Assembly: GCA_039096225.1 (NCBI GenBank)
Contig: JBBPEB010000002.1
Span: 124,001 to 188,000 of the forward strand
From: Blastocystis sp. Blastoise
Taxonomy: Eukaryota > Sar > Bigyra > Opalinata > Blastocystidae
DNA: 64,000 nucleotides
Direction: 5' to 3'
Of the stretch, positions 11,022 through 25,100 are shown one piece after another (position 1 is the first letter of the stretch; every line of letters begins with the position of its first letter). The notes under the pieces are model-generated. The model ran no database searches and had not been told where the DNA came from. It worked only from the letters and a program-made list of their open reading frames with translations. The position numbers and the translations under genes were made by a program.

Positions 11022-12661
11022 AAGTCCCTTTATAAATCCGGGGCACTGCACAAAACCAGGACAAATTTTATTTAAATTTTTTTGGAAAATTATAAATGTA
11101 ATATACCGAATATATGATTAATTAGTTTTTGTAAGAAAACAAAACAAATAATATTTTTTTAAAATTATTAAACACTCTTATTTTATATAGAAATTGACAA
11201 AGTTTATTAAAATAATATATAAAGAAAAATGAATTATTAAAAAAATATATATTTAATATAGTTTATATGTAAATAAAAGCAAACAATAAAGAATATAAAT
11301 ATAGTTACATGTTTCTAAACAGGGGAGGTAGAGGAATAACTTCTTCATTATCATTATTATATGGAGTAGTATTATCTTCATCTTCACCATACTCTCTTAA
11401 TGGACCAACAAGAATTCTATTTGATGCTTTTGATGATTAAGACGTTCTTCTTTCATTAGGTCTTTCTTCGAATCTATTAACAAATTCATCTTCAGCTTCA
11501 GTTAATAATCGAGATCTTATCCAAGCCTGTTTTATATTGCTTCTAGTAAAAGATTCAGATACAGCATCCTCAGATGCTTCTAATAATTCATATCTACCAC
11601 TGGTTTTAAAGAATTTCTTTAATGTGTTTTTATAAGATCCATAAACTACAAGATCTAATGGTTGAAACTGACTAGTCGTACCTTTTGGTAGTACTAGAAG
11701 ATCTATATGATTTTCTTCTAAGAGAGAAAGGACAGAAGAATCATTTCTTGTTGGATGAGAATCAAGAATAAGTAAAGCATATTGATCAATATTATTATCT
11801 CTCATTCTATTTACATGTGGTAGGAAGATATCATTTATCCATCCAATAAATATTTCAGAGTTAATCCATCCTGAAGGTGCAAAAAAAGTCTTTAAACCAT
11901 GAATATTATGTTTATCTAATTCTTTAGGATCATATGTTTGTTGTTCACAAACATAAGAAGACTCAACATGAGAACCATCAGCAGAAATACAAACAATAAG
12001 AGTAAGATGACCATGAGAAGTTCCTTGACCAGTCATTGGAATAAAACCATCAGGAACAGCAACTACTTGAAATGATTTAACAGAAGGAGTTGACCAACTT
12101 TCATCCATATTAAATATTAAATGATTAGGATAATTACGTTCCTTACGAAGAAATGAAATATTTCTGAATAATGTTCTAGCACATCTTTTACTAGGAATAG
12201 CATTAAATAAATAAACAGTTATAGGTTTCTTCAAAGATATATTATTCTTTATAAGGAGTTTTCTAACAAACGAATCAGATACATCATTAATATTATTAGT
12301 ATTAGTACATCTTTCATGAAGTATAGAATAAATATAATTAATAATATCCTTTTTGGTGACACATTTCTTTTCAACAGCCTTCTGTGTAATCCAATCAATA
12401 ATCTTTCTTTCATCTTCATCAGTAAGAATTGATGGACGTCCTGAGGATAGAACAGAACCTCTTTCTTGAACAGACACTTTAGCACGATGAAGAGTACTCT
12501 TCGTTGTACAAGATAAATAAGCAGCCTTTCTAAATGATAATCTTCTTCTTCCATCTTTTCCATCAAATATTTCAGTCATCTTCAGTGCTTTTCTTCTAGG
12601 ACTAGTAATACTCATAATTTCAGGATGTTTTAGGATCTCAGCATCTTCTTTCGATGCATTA

Positions 12662-13177
12662 AAGTCCCTGGAAAAAACCGGTCCTCTGGAAAAAACCGGT
12701 CCATTTTTTTTTAATGTTATTTTCATGTAAATACGGGTTTTTTTAACCACAAAAACAAAATAACCACGATTTTTCATTTTGTTTTATAAACATTTTTGTT
12801 TATATAATCATTACTATATATGTCATTCACTTCCCATATCACTTGACAGAATTGTTATGTGGTAATTATCACCAAAATCTGCGATATAATATTATATTTT
12901 GACAGTGTAATCTTATTTATTCTCGATAAGTCAATTTAAGTCAGGTTGAAGTGACAATCAACTATTATCATGGTATGTGCTGCAAAAGTGATGGAAGGAA
13001 ATATAGATGACTCGCATATTAATGATGTTGCTGATAAAACTGTGTATAAAACAAAAAAAATTTAAAAATCGTGGTTATATATTTTTTTGCCGTAAAAAAA
13101 TTATTATTTACATGAAAATAACATTAAAAAAAAAATGGACCGGTTTTTTCCAGAGGACCGGTTTTTTCCAGGGACTT
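12662..13177. mobile_element. 516-bp MITE nested in the pogo transposase gene
   Basis: Ends AAGTCCCTGGAAAAAACCGG and its complement, extended inverted repeats of >100 bp, TA duplicated at 12660-12661 and 13178-13179. The terminal AAGTCCC equals that of the host pogo element, so it was probably moved by a related transposase. Its interior contains an old hAT-type MITE. Confidence 0.9.
12824..13003. mobile_element. degenerate hAT-type MITE inside the nested MITE
   Basis: About 180 bp align by eye with the 181-bp MITE of Helitrons A2 and A3: an ACTTCCC end, CACCAAAATCTGCG, TTTTGACAGTGTAATC and GATAAGTCAATTTAAGTCAG. Many substitutions show it is older. Confidence 0.65.
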
Positions 13178-13422
13178 TAACTGGATCTAGACTAGGTAAA
13201 CTCATCTTTAATACCTAATTTTTAAATAAATTAAAATAGTAATGTAAAATAAAATATAAAAACTTTTAGTTTACACATTCAATTTGATAATAATAAACAA
13301 TAATTGAGAATCCCGTGTTTATCTCATAATTCTGAGTCGTCTTTAGTCAATATTCATGGGTTTTGTAAAAAAACACATTTTGTCCCGGTTTTGTGCTGTG
13401 TCCCGGATTTATACAGTGACTT

Positions 13423-13454
<32 letters not shown>

Positions 13455-13495
13455 GACTTCTAGAAACTCGCTTTATATATTTAAGGTAATAGAAA

Positions 13496-16184
13496 TCATT
13501 ACTATATATATGAGAATAGGCAAAAAAATTCCCATTGGTCAGTTTTTGGAAAAACCATTTGATTGGCTAATGTATACTATAGTTTGTCGCCGCAACTCCT
13601 CTAAACTTATGGGGAGTTAACTTTTGGTTGAAACACAGTTCAATAGGATATAAGCTGTAGTTGTGCACCGTATATTTGGTTAAGCGATATTATTTATAAT
13701 TAAAAAGATATTAATAAAAGAACAGAAAACATGATTTTTGAGTCGTTTTTGATTGGCTCTTTGGGATGACCCCGATAAAAATTGTTGACCAGACAATTGG
13801 AAAATAAACATGGGGTAAACTTGATTTTTTCTCAATCCCACAATATACGTTATCCGTGTTTATTCTTTATATTTATCTATTTTTTAATACTTTTTCATAT
13901 TGAACACGTGAGGCCTTAACGGTCAAATTTAGATTCTCAATTTGACATGATATTCTGATTCAGGAGGTCAAAAAACCTAGGTGTAGCGATTTTCAGCTCC
14001 TAAGGACGATTTTTGAGTGATCGATATTTTCATCGATCTTCTTATAATTGACTAATATTGTATCATAGTAATCAATAGGTCCTCAAACTACTATAGTTAA
14101 AACAAAGTCTTAAAATAACGAGTTTAAAAGTGACAATTTTGAAAAATGTGAATTAAGTGGTCTTAGAGTGAGAGATTCAATATAATGACTTTTATTTAAT
14201 AAACTAGAGGTAATACTCTATACTATGTCAAAAGGAGATTAAAAATTATGAAGGTCAAAGTGTATGACCAAATGACAAAATGTGTCTTAAAAAGTAAAAG
14301 GGTTTCTATATGTGTTCAAAATATTGAATCACGTCTATTCTTTGAATAAGAGCTTTAAATAAATAGTTTAAGGTTGTCAAATTCAAAAGAATGTGTAAAA
14401 CATAGTCTTAAACTTTGAATAAAAAATTTATAGATATTAATTAGTGTACAGCTGTAGTAGCTCTACAACATATCAAAAGTTCAAAGAAAATAATTTTTAG
14501 AGAGTGGATGTGTGAGGTGTTGTGACTATTATTTAAAATTTATTTTTACTTCAGTTTGAGCAAAATCGTGAATTTCGTGCACTGTAGAAAAATTGAGTCA
14601 GAAGGTCAACTCTAAGGGTCTTAAATTTAAAAAAATGTAAAAATGACTAACTTAGAGGACGAGATTCAAAATAAGAGTGTTTAGTCATTAAACTAGACTG
14701 TATGACCTATATTATGTTAAAAGGAGGGACAAAAATATTTTGATCAAAGTGTATGAGCAAATGGTAAAGTGTCCTTAAAAAGTCTAAAGTGTTGACTAAT
14801 GTGCTTATAGAGTCATATAAAGTCTACTATGTAAATATTAGCTTTTAAAAATATGTTTAAGCCTTTCAATTAGTAAAAATATGTTCAAAGAGACTCATAA
14901 AATGAGAGTTTTAAGAAACGAGATATTGTTCAGTATACACTAAGAGACACTCTACAACATATCAAAAATATAGCAAAATCTATTTTTAGAGACTGCATGT
15001 GTAAAGGGTTGTGAGAGTTATCGAATAAATATTTTTCACTCAGTTTGTGCAAAATCGTGTTTTTGGAACACTGTAGAAAAATTAACTTCAAAAATCAACT
15101 CTAAGGGTCTTAATTTTTAAAAATGTGAAAATGTTTGACTTAGAGGACGAGATTCAAAATTCCCCCTCACTTTCATATAATTAGACCACACACTCTATAT
15201 TATGTCAAAAGAAGGGACGAAAATATTTTGGTCGAAGTAAATGAGCAAATGCAAAAGGTTTATAAAATGTTTTAAAGTGATGACCAATGTGTAGCTATGG
15301 TATTATTAAGTATAGTGTGTAAATATTAGCATTTAAAAATGAGTTTAAGTGTGTCAACTTTTCATAATGTGTCAAAAAGGGTCTTTAAGACAGAGATTCA
15401 AAACATTTACTTTTATTTAATAAATAGTATGATAAACTCTATACTATATCAAAAGACTGACGGAAACTGTTTTGATACAGTGGATCTTGAATGTGTAAAG
15501 TCTCTTTAAAAGTTACTATTTTGAGTTATTTATAATTAAAATCATTATTTGAGACGAATATAAAAATATTAACTTTTTAAATAATGTTTTAGTTGTCAAA
15601 GTGAAAATGAATGTTGACTTTGTTATACTTAAAACTTCAAAATTCTTTTAAGAAGTATTAAAATGAGTTAAAATTATTTTATTACGTTTATTTAAATGAA
15701 TTTTATGAATTAAAAATACTTTACACTACTTCACATTGGTACTCATTTCTAAAGTTATTGACTTTAAAAACTCAAAGAATGTTTTAAACAGTTGTTTAAT
15801 TATTACTAAATACAAAATATATTTTAAAAATAAATTGTTGTGAAAAAATTGACTTAGAAAGTGATTTTAATTAAAAAATAATTTTTTCTCTTTTTTAATT
15901 TCTTATTTAAAAAGTCTAAAATAATCTTATATCAGGAATTGAACCTGATTACAATCATAAAATAATTGTAACTCTCCATATAGAGTATAAGAAATTAATA
16001 TTTAATAAATAATAAATAATATATATAATATATAATATATAATATATAATATATAATAAATGACTCATATTAAAAACTATATATATATAATATATAAGAT
16101 AAAAGATAATAAATATTTTTTATATACTCTTTATGCAGCCGCGGTCCGGGGCCGTTAGGCACTGGACCTGCGGCGTGACCCTAG
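13496..16184 (+). mobile_element. non-autonomous Helitron, family B, copy B1
   Basis: Begins TCATTACTATATATATGAG after an A. Ends with a G+C-rich hairpin (GCCGC/GCGGC and GGTCC/GGACC stems), GTGACC and CTAG, followed by T. B2 and B4 repeat almost the same body, B3 part of it. The body has no long reading frame; it is a series of related ~400-bp segments with recurring phrases such as GAGGACGAGATTCAA, suggesting internal duplication. A tRNA-like structure lies near the 3' end. Confidence 0.85.
15925..15992 (-). ncRNA. tRNA-like structure in Helitron B1
   Basis: On the minus strand: acceptor TCTTATA/TATAAGA (7 bp), short D-like arm CTC/GAG, stem CAATT/GATTG with a 7-nt loop ATTTTAT (UUU at the anticodon position), and T arm TCAGG-TTCAATT-CCTGA. 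The D arm is smaller than normal. B2 has the same copy (29897-29964), and B3 a changed copy in which the acceptor stem covaries. Confidence 0.6.
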
Positions 16185-16229
16185 TTATACATATGTATAT
16201 ATATATAATATAATACTATAATATATATA

Positions 16230-19170
16230 TCTTATATATAAAGGCAATAGAAGTTGGATATTTGTGTCCCAAGTTCACGGACCGTTTATTCTATGATGGT
16301 TAAGGCTATGATAATATCCTTTTAGTATGTTATATATTATGTTCCAAATTTTATTTTAGTTTTTTTAATTTTTCAGAAATTCCATATCTAAGGCCTCAAA
16401 ATAGTCCGAGAAGTTTTGCCGACCGTTAGCAAGTTGGCCGTCCTATGAAATCGATTAAAAATTTTTGAAAACTCATTCTTATTGGATAAAAAGAACACAA
16501 ATATCTTTGTCTATTTTCGCGCCAAAAATTTATTGACATGGTCAAAGTTTATACTTCTAATCATTTTGTCTTCATTTTTTCAAAAAAAATTCAATTATAT
16601 TTCTTTTTCTTTTGCAAAACTTTATTTTGTAAATTTGTTATCCATTTTTTTTTTATCTTTTATTTTAAAAATTTCTTTTTCTTTTTTAATTTCTTCTTTT
16701 TATATATTTTATTTATTTTTTTATATTTATTATTTATAAATTTATTTTTTAATTTATAACATTTTTCGCCACACATAAAAACAACTTTTAAAATAGAAGA
16801 AACAATTTAGACAAATAATCAGTTATCAAAGTGACTTAATAGACTTAACTTTAACCTATATGCATAAAATAACCTAAATAATGATAATGTATGAAGCTTT
16901 GAAAAAATTTGATCCACAAAGTTTTGAGATATCGGACACATTCTCTTTTGACCCTTTTAAAATTTAATGAAAACTATCTGGATCATCATGATAACTCATG
17001 AAACCATGCTAAAAGTCATTAAAACCTGTTTTTAGCATGTTGAAAAATTAACAAAAAAATTCAATTGCGTGTTCTGTCAACATTTTTTATTTTATTAATT
17101 ATTAAACGTTACAGGGTTTATTTTAGATGTTTATATTTATGAATTATTTGAACACATTTTTAAAATAAAAAGGTAGAAGAGATATCGAAATCATTTTACT
17201 CTTAATAAAAATTTTTATACTTAATATTTGTAGTTTAGATAAAATTCGCCACTCATTGAACCCATCAGGTTTCTTTAAAGACAAGAATGAGTGGATATCT
17301 GTTTGGTTGACCCTCATAAAATCAATTTATGACTACATTTATGAATACAGTGACCTATATTATACACAAATCTGTCATTATTGCATATTTATGACAACAA
17401 AGTTGGTGTATCGGCAGATTTCGACCTCTTTAATTTCGAGTTTTGACTTCATATTTGGTGTAAGGATGCCTTATATGTTACATTATGATATTTCATATCT
17501 TTAAATGCTTTTTAAAAAAGGTTAAAAAAGTTAATTGCGACTTTGTACCAAGAAAAGTCGTCCTAACACACTTTTTAAAAGTCATATTAATAGTTATTAT
17601 AATATTACATACATATATAAAGTCAAAATATAAAATATCGTTGAATCTCGGGGTCAAAAATGAAAAAGAAATTTTGATATTTTTCAAAAATTTAATTTTT
17701 ATTGTTTTAACTAAGGTCAATGTCAACCATCATTTTTCTATCAATAAAGTCAATATTTATATAATATATAATATGTTTTATTCTAATTATAAATTTGTAA
17801 AAATTAGTTTTTAAAAATAAAAATTGACTGAGAAATAAAATTTCAAAGTGGCACGTCTCTCAAAAAAAGAATAATTTCTTAATACTGTTTATTGATTATT
17901 GTATCCCTATAAACACTATTAATTGACTGAAAAATTATTCTATAACTACAAGGATTATATATATTTATTTATATTAATGAAAAATTATATTAGTCAAACT
18001 AAAAATTATTTTTAGTATATATCATATATAAGTATGACATATATTTTCATATCATAAGAATTCATTTTAAAAAATCAATAATTATTTTTTTATTTATACT
18101 TTTGTGTTCTTTTAAAAGTAGCTTTATATATAAATATGGAATAACTTAATCATTTAATTTATAAATTTTTAAAATATAAGCAAACATAATTTTGGTTCCA
18201 TTACTTTTAGACATATTTATTATGAAATGGATTCTTTATGAATATAAAAACAAAATTATCTATTATTAAAAAAGAAAATATGAATACAAATTCTTATTCA
18301 TAAACTATCATGCATTTTTATTATATATAGATAAGTAGATATTAGTGATATGAAATAGTAGTAGTTAAACTTTTGAATTTTTAAAATTTTAATTCTTTTT
18401 TTTTCTATAAAATACAACGCGTTGTTTTTTATAGGAAAAAAAAAAGAATTAAAATTTTAAAAATTCAAAAGTTTAACTACTACTATTTCATATCACGAAA
18501 CATATATATTCATTTAAAAAACTATATAATCTAAATAAGATCTATTTAGATAGAATATATGCATGATACCATAAAATCAATTTGATAAATGAATAAATAG
18601 AGTAAAGAATATATATAAACATTTTGATTTAGTCACTGATAGCATAAAATTATAAAATTATTTTTTTTATATAAAACGAATAAAATAAAAATATGTATTA
18701 ATAAATAAACATTCCAGAATGAATAATTTAAGCAGAATAACTTGAAATAATAAATAGAATTATTGTTTATTTTCATATCATAATAGCTTTCATAGATAAA
18801 TGTAACTTATATTAAGAAACTATTATGATATGTGTCATTAATGAAACTATTATAAACTATAAACTACTTTAAAAAGTATTTTTATGTATCTATATGATAG
18901 TATACATTTAAAAAAATATTTATATAAATTATAAAGCTCCAGTGTCTTCCCTGTCACTGGACGAAATTGCCACGTGGCAATTGTCACCAAAATTTGTGAC
19001 AAAATATTTATTTTTGACAGTGTAATTTTATATTTTTATGACTAAGTCAATTTAAGTCTGGCTGAAAGTGACAGTCAGCTATTGTCATGGCAATTGTCAC
19101 AAAAGTCAGGGAAGACATTGTAAAGCTCTAAAGGTTACGAAGCATCGGCGAAGCCGATGCCACCCGCTAG
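16230..19170 (+). mobile_element. non-autonomous Helitron, family A, copy A2
   Basis: Same ends as A1 (TC... and hairpin plus CTAG), flanked by A and T. Body nearly identical to A1, apart from a 181-bp MITE with 8-bp duplication near the 3' end. The palindrome lies at 18345-18496. It begins 46 bp after B1 ends. Confidence 0.9.
18940..19120. mobile_element. 181-bp hAT-type MITE in Helitron A2
   Basis: Termini CAGTGTCTTCCCTG and the complement of CAGGGAAGACATTG. The 8-bp target duplication TAAAGCTC stands on both sides (18932-18939, 19121-19128). CARTG ends with 8-bp duplication are typical of hAT elements. Copy A1 shows the empty site. Confidence 0.92.
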
Positions 19171-20285
19171 TTTATTTTAATTTACATAGTTTTATCATGT
19201 ATATATAGGATAGGAAAGATGTTCCACATATTTACATATTATAGATATTATAATGATTAGTTTCATACTTTATATATATTATCTTGCTATTTATTTTTTA
19301 TTATGTTATATTTAATTGTATAGTATTCCTTTTGTTTTATAATTTTTTAGGAATGAAATTAGTGCAGAGAATTCTTATCGAATAGCAGAGAAATGCAATA
19401 CAAATTATTCAACATTACATTTCTATTAGATTACATTCTTTAATATGTTTATGGAAACTTATAGACCTTTCAAACATTTTCAATTTACTTATACATTTAT
19501 AAAATCAATAATTCGTTAAAATAAGATATGTTTTAAACAATAGTTTGTGTATTGTGAATTTTATCTTTATAAATAACTATACTAAATATATATTTTGATT
19601 CTCTATGGCCTTCATATTATAGATCAAATACTGTTCTATCAATATGTCTCACAAGAATGTTTAATTGTAAATAAGGTTTTTAAAATAACAAGTTTTTTGC
19701 TCTTTCTAAGTCTAAAAGCGTGTTTGCAATGAAATGATTTAGCTTAATACAAACATGATCATTTATAAATCAATTTTATAATCAAACAGACATTTTAGTA
19801 AAAAAGAGTAGAATTCTAGAATGTTAATACACCCCCTGAAAACAAAGAATTTTATATAGACATTTTCTATGAAAAAAAGATTTTATTTAAGGGCTTGGTT
19901 GTGTTTTTTAAAAAGCAGATGTTTAACATAATTATTTTTTTTTGCTTATTTGAAACTATTTTTTATATAAAGTACCTGAAACAGACTGACCTCCTGCACC
20001 AAAGTGACACTTTTTCTGAAAAACGTAATTCTCATGGGAATTTATTTTATTACAGTTAAAAATATAAAAAAACATGGAAATCAGTTTTTTTTTTAATTGT
20101 TAAACAAAACAATATGTGATAACAAATATATATAATAAATAAAAGAAATTATAATAAAAAAATGAAAAAAATATATAGAAATTATAATAATTAGCATGAA
20201 TATTAGTAGTATAGTATAAATTAGAAATTAATAAATTAAAAAATAAATATATATATAATTATTAAGAAGAATATATTATAAAGCA
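19171..20285. other. A+T-rich spacer
   Basis: No gene or clear repeat that I can support. Confidence 0.5.
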
Positions 20286-20510
20286 TCATCAATTTAAGAG
20301 GAAACACTGATTTCATCATTATTAACAGGTCTAGAAGTATATGTTAATATTCTATTAGATATTCTTGATGATCTATTATTTTGTTTTCTCTAGAACAATC
20401 TTCAAAGTCATGAATAAACTCTTTTTCAGTATCAATAAGTAGTTTTGAAGCATCCCAAGCACTCATAATGCTTCTCCTACTAGCGATTGTCAGACTTTTG
20501 CATGATTCTT
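20286..20510 (-). pseudogene. relic of a pogo-type transposase C-terminus
   Basis: Minus-strand translation shows SIMSAWDASKLLIDTEKEF followed, after a frameshift, by SSRISNRILTYTSRPV and a stop. This parallels the C-terminus of the transposase at 11.3-13.2 kb (IKQAWIRSRLLTEAEDEF and SSKASNRIL). Nothing of the catalytic core remains. Confidence 0.6.
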
Positions 20511-21408
20511 TTGGGGTTTTTTTTGTATTTTTTTTTTGATTATTTGGGATTATTTTGTAATGACCACAAATTTTGCGTTTTTATATATATATGACTATTC
20601 AATTAAAAATATAAATGGCTAGTTTTTCCAAAATCAGGGGTGGCCCTTCCTTAAGAGAATAGATTAAAAGTAAGTTTATGTTCCGATTTTAATATGTATT
20701 CACAATTAGGCAAGAAAACTTGCGGTTTTATTATAATGTTACAACTCAACATTGGTAAATGATGTATAAAAACGGATAAAAAGGTATATATATGAAAATA
20801 GATAAATACATATTTACTTTTATTTTATTATTCTCTCATACTAGTTCTTCACTACTTCCAGCTGACACATGTCTCTGAACTGGATACTTTTGCTTATCAT
20901 TTATGAGGTTATAATTTAGTTTTAGAAATAGATGTTTTTGAATTTTTTCAAATGAAAGATTTGCGCGCTGAGTCTTTTCCAGTTCATTTAGGTAACTGAA
21001 GAGTTTTTCTACATAACAGTTTGAAAGTTTAATTGAAGCATACTGTTGCCCAATGATTTGAAATTTCTTTTGGTTTTCTGGTATTTCGAGGATGAAACTT
21101 TCTACTTCGTTCTTTGAAAGTTAAATATTATCTAAATCTTTATTTATAATATATTCTGATTTACATTTTACATAATAATTATATATTTCTTTTATATCAT
21201 CCATTAAAAGGCTATTTCTATATATAGGAAAACTCAATATGTACTCTATAAACGATTCGCAACTATTTAAGGGGATATGTAAATAGTCAAACACAACAAT
21301 TCTCTTATAGAATTCGTAAAGACTCTTATCTTCATTGAAATACTTCTTCATTTTGATAATACTGGAGTTTATATCTAAAGTATATATTATTTTATATATA
21401 TATATTAT

Positions 21409-21409
21409 A

Positions 21410-21454
<45 letters not shown>
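21409..21454. repeat. (ATT)n microsatellite in the hAT intron
   Basis: About 15 ATT units. The poly-Asn tail read from it is intronic. Confidence 0.9.
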
Positions 21455-21457
<3 letters not shown>

Positions 21458-22129
21458 GATGTATACTCTCTTTTAGTTTTTTCACTAATCTATTTACTTC
21501 CATGACCCCAAGGTTACTAACATTATCTGATACTATTATATCAATTTGATTATATGATTTATCCAGTTTATTTGAAAACCTGTTCATAATATAGAAACCA
21601 TTAACTGATGATATAGTATTTTCACAAATGGCGTTAGTAAACAGAACGAAGTCCTCACTTACTTCTTTTTTAGCGTCTAGTTCTACTTTTAACTGTATAT
21701 AATTATCATCATTCTCACATGTTGATATAATATCTTTTCCATATTCTGATTTAATTATTTCTTTCTTATTATCAATCATATATGCTCTTATAATATCTAA
21801 ATATTTTATATAGAAAAGAAGACACTCAAAATATGATTGCCATCTTGTAGAAGAGTATCTAGGAATAGTAGCTGCTAGTGAGTCATGTTGCTTTATAAAC
21901 AAATGGAGTTTCCCTCTTTTTATCTCTGCTTTGCTGAAATATTTATTTATGTTTGAAGAGAACTTATTAGCGTATATAGTTTTATCTCTTAGTTCTCTAC
22001 ATACTATATCTAGAATATGGCAAATACAAGGTACACGTTCATGATTATAGAAGTATCCAAGTTGCTCGTTACAGTATCTTATCATGGTACTATCATTATC
22101 TGTATGTATATATAAATATTTTCATTATC

Positions 22130-25100
22130 TATATTATTAATATCCTTAATTTAGCAGCCCAAAAGTACGGTGTCTCACACACTTTCACCTTTATTGACTT
22201 TGTTATTAACTTTTATAAAATAAAAATAACATCATAAAAACCGGAACACAATTCTGAAAATGACTGTTAAAGAAATTTTTCGAAAACTCTAAATTTCTGG
22301 CTAAAAAACGCAAAAAACCATTTTCGCACAAAATTTTAACCAAAATTATTGGATTATTTTTATTTTAGCCAATATTCTTCATTTTTATAAAAACACTTAT
22401 TTTTCCATTTTCATTTTTTATTGTTTTCTTATTTTTGCTATATCACTTCACATACTCTATATTTATTTTTATAAAATTGACTTTTATTGACGGGTTGGTC
22501 TTATAAATAGTTTTGACGGGTAAATTTGTTTATATTAAGAACTTGACAACATATCAATACACACATCACTAACTTTAAACTCTAAAATGGTTTCAGTTGT
22601 CATGATAATGACCTCAACTACTCTGTAACAACAATAATTCCTTTAAATAACAACAAAAGACAAACTGATATCCAACACATTTCTTCTTTATAAACTTATT
22701 TGAGTTTATTTAAGTTATTTAGAATCAATACATGTCATTAGTATGTCTTTTAGTTGTTTAAAATGTTTTAATAAGAAAATATTTGATAATAGAAATTTTG
22801 ATGTTTTGATAGTATAGTTTGTTATTCGTCTTTCTTCTTGAGTTTTGGGTATTTTTTAAAAATAAAAGCATAATCATAATTAGGATAAGCTATTGCAGAT
22901 ACATATTTTTTATTTTATCTAAATATTTAATATTGACTGAGAAACATTCATTTATATGAAAAACATAAAAATGAAAATTTTCAAAAAAGGGTATAGTTTG
23001 TTATTGTGATTTCTCAATCAATTCTTGATAAAATAAAAAAGTTAAAACATATTTAGAAACTAGACATGTCATAGCAGATACATGTTTTTTATTTTTTTAA
23101 TTAATAAAAAACTCAGGTCACAAGAGTCAATAGTTGAACTCAATAAATAAATGACTTTTGAAATTTTTGTCAAAAATTTTTCATTTGTTTTTTGTTAATA
23201 TTCTCATCAATAATTAATATATTTGACATTTGACACTATATTGAATCACTACATATCAAAATAAACATATTTTACAATTTTATTTTGTTTTTAAAAGACT
23301 TTGACAACAGATCACCAGACAATGTTAACTTAATAAACTCTTAAAACGTTTTAATTAGTGCTGAGAATCACGCATGGACACTATATGTCACTTTTTTACA
23401 AAAGTTAAGACAACATGTTAGACTGATACTGACAATGTTTGTCTTAAGAAGTCAGTTATGAGTCATTATGAGTTGTAAATGTTATAAATAGTGTTTTAAT
23501 AAATAAATATGCTCTTATTAGTCTTTAATTAGTGAAATAAATCGTTTAAAAGAAGAAAACATTTTTGACACTATAGTTTATTTTGACAATTTTTCCATCA
23601 ATATTAATTTTTAAAAAATAAATAAAACCTATTTATAAACTAGACAACCTATAGTTTATAAATTTATAAAAATATTATCAAAATATAAAATAACTTTTGA
23701 GATAAAAAATTATATATGCAAAACATAAAAAAATTAATTTTTGAAAAAAGGGTATACTTTATAACATTAATTTCTCAGTCAATATTTAATTATTTTATAT
23801 AATTATAACAAATAAATATAGAGAATAAAACATATTAATTATATTATTTTTAATATTTAAAATTAATTAAGAAATGAGTTTAGTAGAGTCAATAGTATAA
23901 CATGTTAAAAAACTGAAAATTGAAAAATCATTTTTCTAAAAATTTTCTGAAAGTTGACAAATCAAATTCATATTTGACAATTAATTTTTACATTTTTGAA
24001 AAATAGAGTATGTATCTATTACATATGTAAAAAGAATGGTCAAAAATAAGTTAGACGAGTGTATGAGTATATGCACATGTTGACTCATAATTTTGAAAAA
24101 AGTAGTTAAATATGTCCTAAACCACATATCAAAGCAATTCTATAAATATTATCACTTTATAATGAGTTTAAAGGATAAAATAATTTTGAATTGTCTGTTT
24201 GACTGTCTTAAGTGAAGAGATTCAATACACTTTTTATAAAAATGAGTATTAGAGTGTTTAATGTTTATAATAATAAAAGAATTGTTTGAAATAAAGGTGG
24301 TTGTGTGTTTGACCAAAATGTTAAAATGAGTCTATTTTTTAAAAATGGTTGTAATAAGTATGTATAGAGTGTTTTTAGAGTGTTTCATATTAAAATCTAC
24401 AATAAATAAACATTTTAAGTTGTTCAAAAAATTATTTTTTTAGAATTACAATAGTTAAGTCAAGAGATTCAAGTCACTTTTTATAATAATAATAAATAGA
24501 CTTATTATAGAATATAAAATATTAAAAATTAGTTTAATTAAACATGGTTGACTGTTTGATAGGAGTGTTAAAATGGGTAAAAAGATTTTAATTGTTTCTA
24601 AAACTGTATAATACGTTTTTATGTCACTAAATACAAAATTATTATTGTTTAAAGAATGTTTTTTGTCTTTCAAAAGAACTCATTCTTTGTAATTGTGACT
24701 TTAAACAAAAGAGATTCAAGTTATTTTTTACAAATTAAAATAACAAATTCAATACATGTGTATATTAGCATAAAATTAGTTAAAATAAAAGTGAGTATAT
24801 GTATTTAAAAACGTTCAGTCTTTTAGAGTTTTTTTATGATAACTTATTTGTTTTAGAAGCTATATTGTATGTACAATAATAAAAGTTTCCAAAGTATTTA
24901 AATCTATTTAGTTATGAAATGAAATGTAATTTTTGTTTTATATTTTAGTTTTTATTTCTTATTTCTAGAATGATTTTGATAACACTATAAAAATTGAATT
25001 AAATTTGAATTAATTAATTTTAAATAATGAAAAGATAATTTCTCTATAAATATTCTCTTTTACTTAAAACGAATAGATTCTATTAATGATAAATATTAAA

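Larger units (their letters stand above)
11305..13205 (-). pseudogene. pogo/Tigger DDE_1 transposase, interrupted by a MITE and by one stop codon
   Basis: The catalytic triad is visible as NMDESW, LLILDSHPTRND and FQPLDLVVY, the DDD pattern of pogo-type transposases, with an upstream helix-turn-helix-like region. The main frame runs 11437-12659. Its start is at 13205, but a 516-bp MITE with TA duplication (12662-13177) splits the N-terminus; reading across the insertion site the frame is continuous. The apparent N-terminal residues GPVFSRGPVFSRD come from the MITE, not from the transposase. After the TAA at 11437-11439 the same frame stays open to 11305 and encodes SSKASNRILVGP. A relic at 20.3 kb keeps a matching SSRISNRIL segment, so this TAA is a premature stop. 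The copy is therefore inactive unless spliced or read through. Confidence 0.85.
11022..13422 (-). mobile_element. pogo/Tigger-like DNA transposon with terminal inverted repeats
   Basis: Left end AAGTCCCTTTATAAATCC and the complement of the right end, AAGTCACTGTATAAATCC, form inverted repeats of ~45 bp, and TA flanks both ends (11020-11021 and 13423-13424). The element contains a DDE_1 transposase gene on the minus strand. Without the nested MITE it would be about 1.9 kb, a usual size for pogo elements. Confidence 0.85.
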
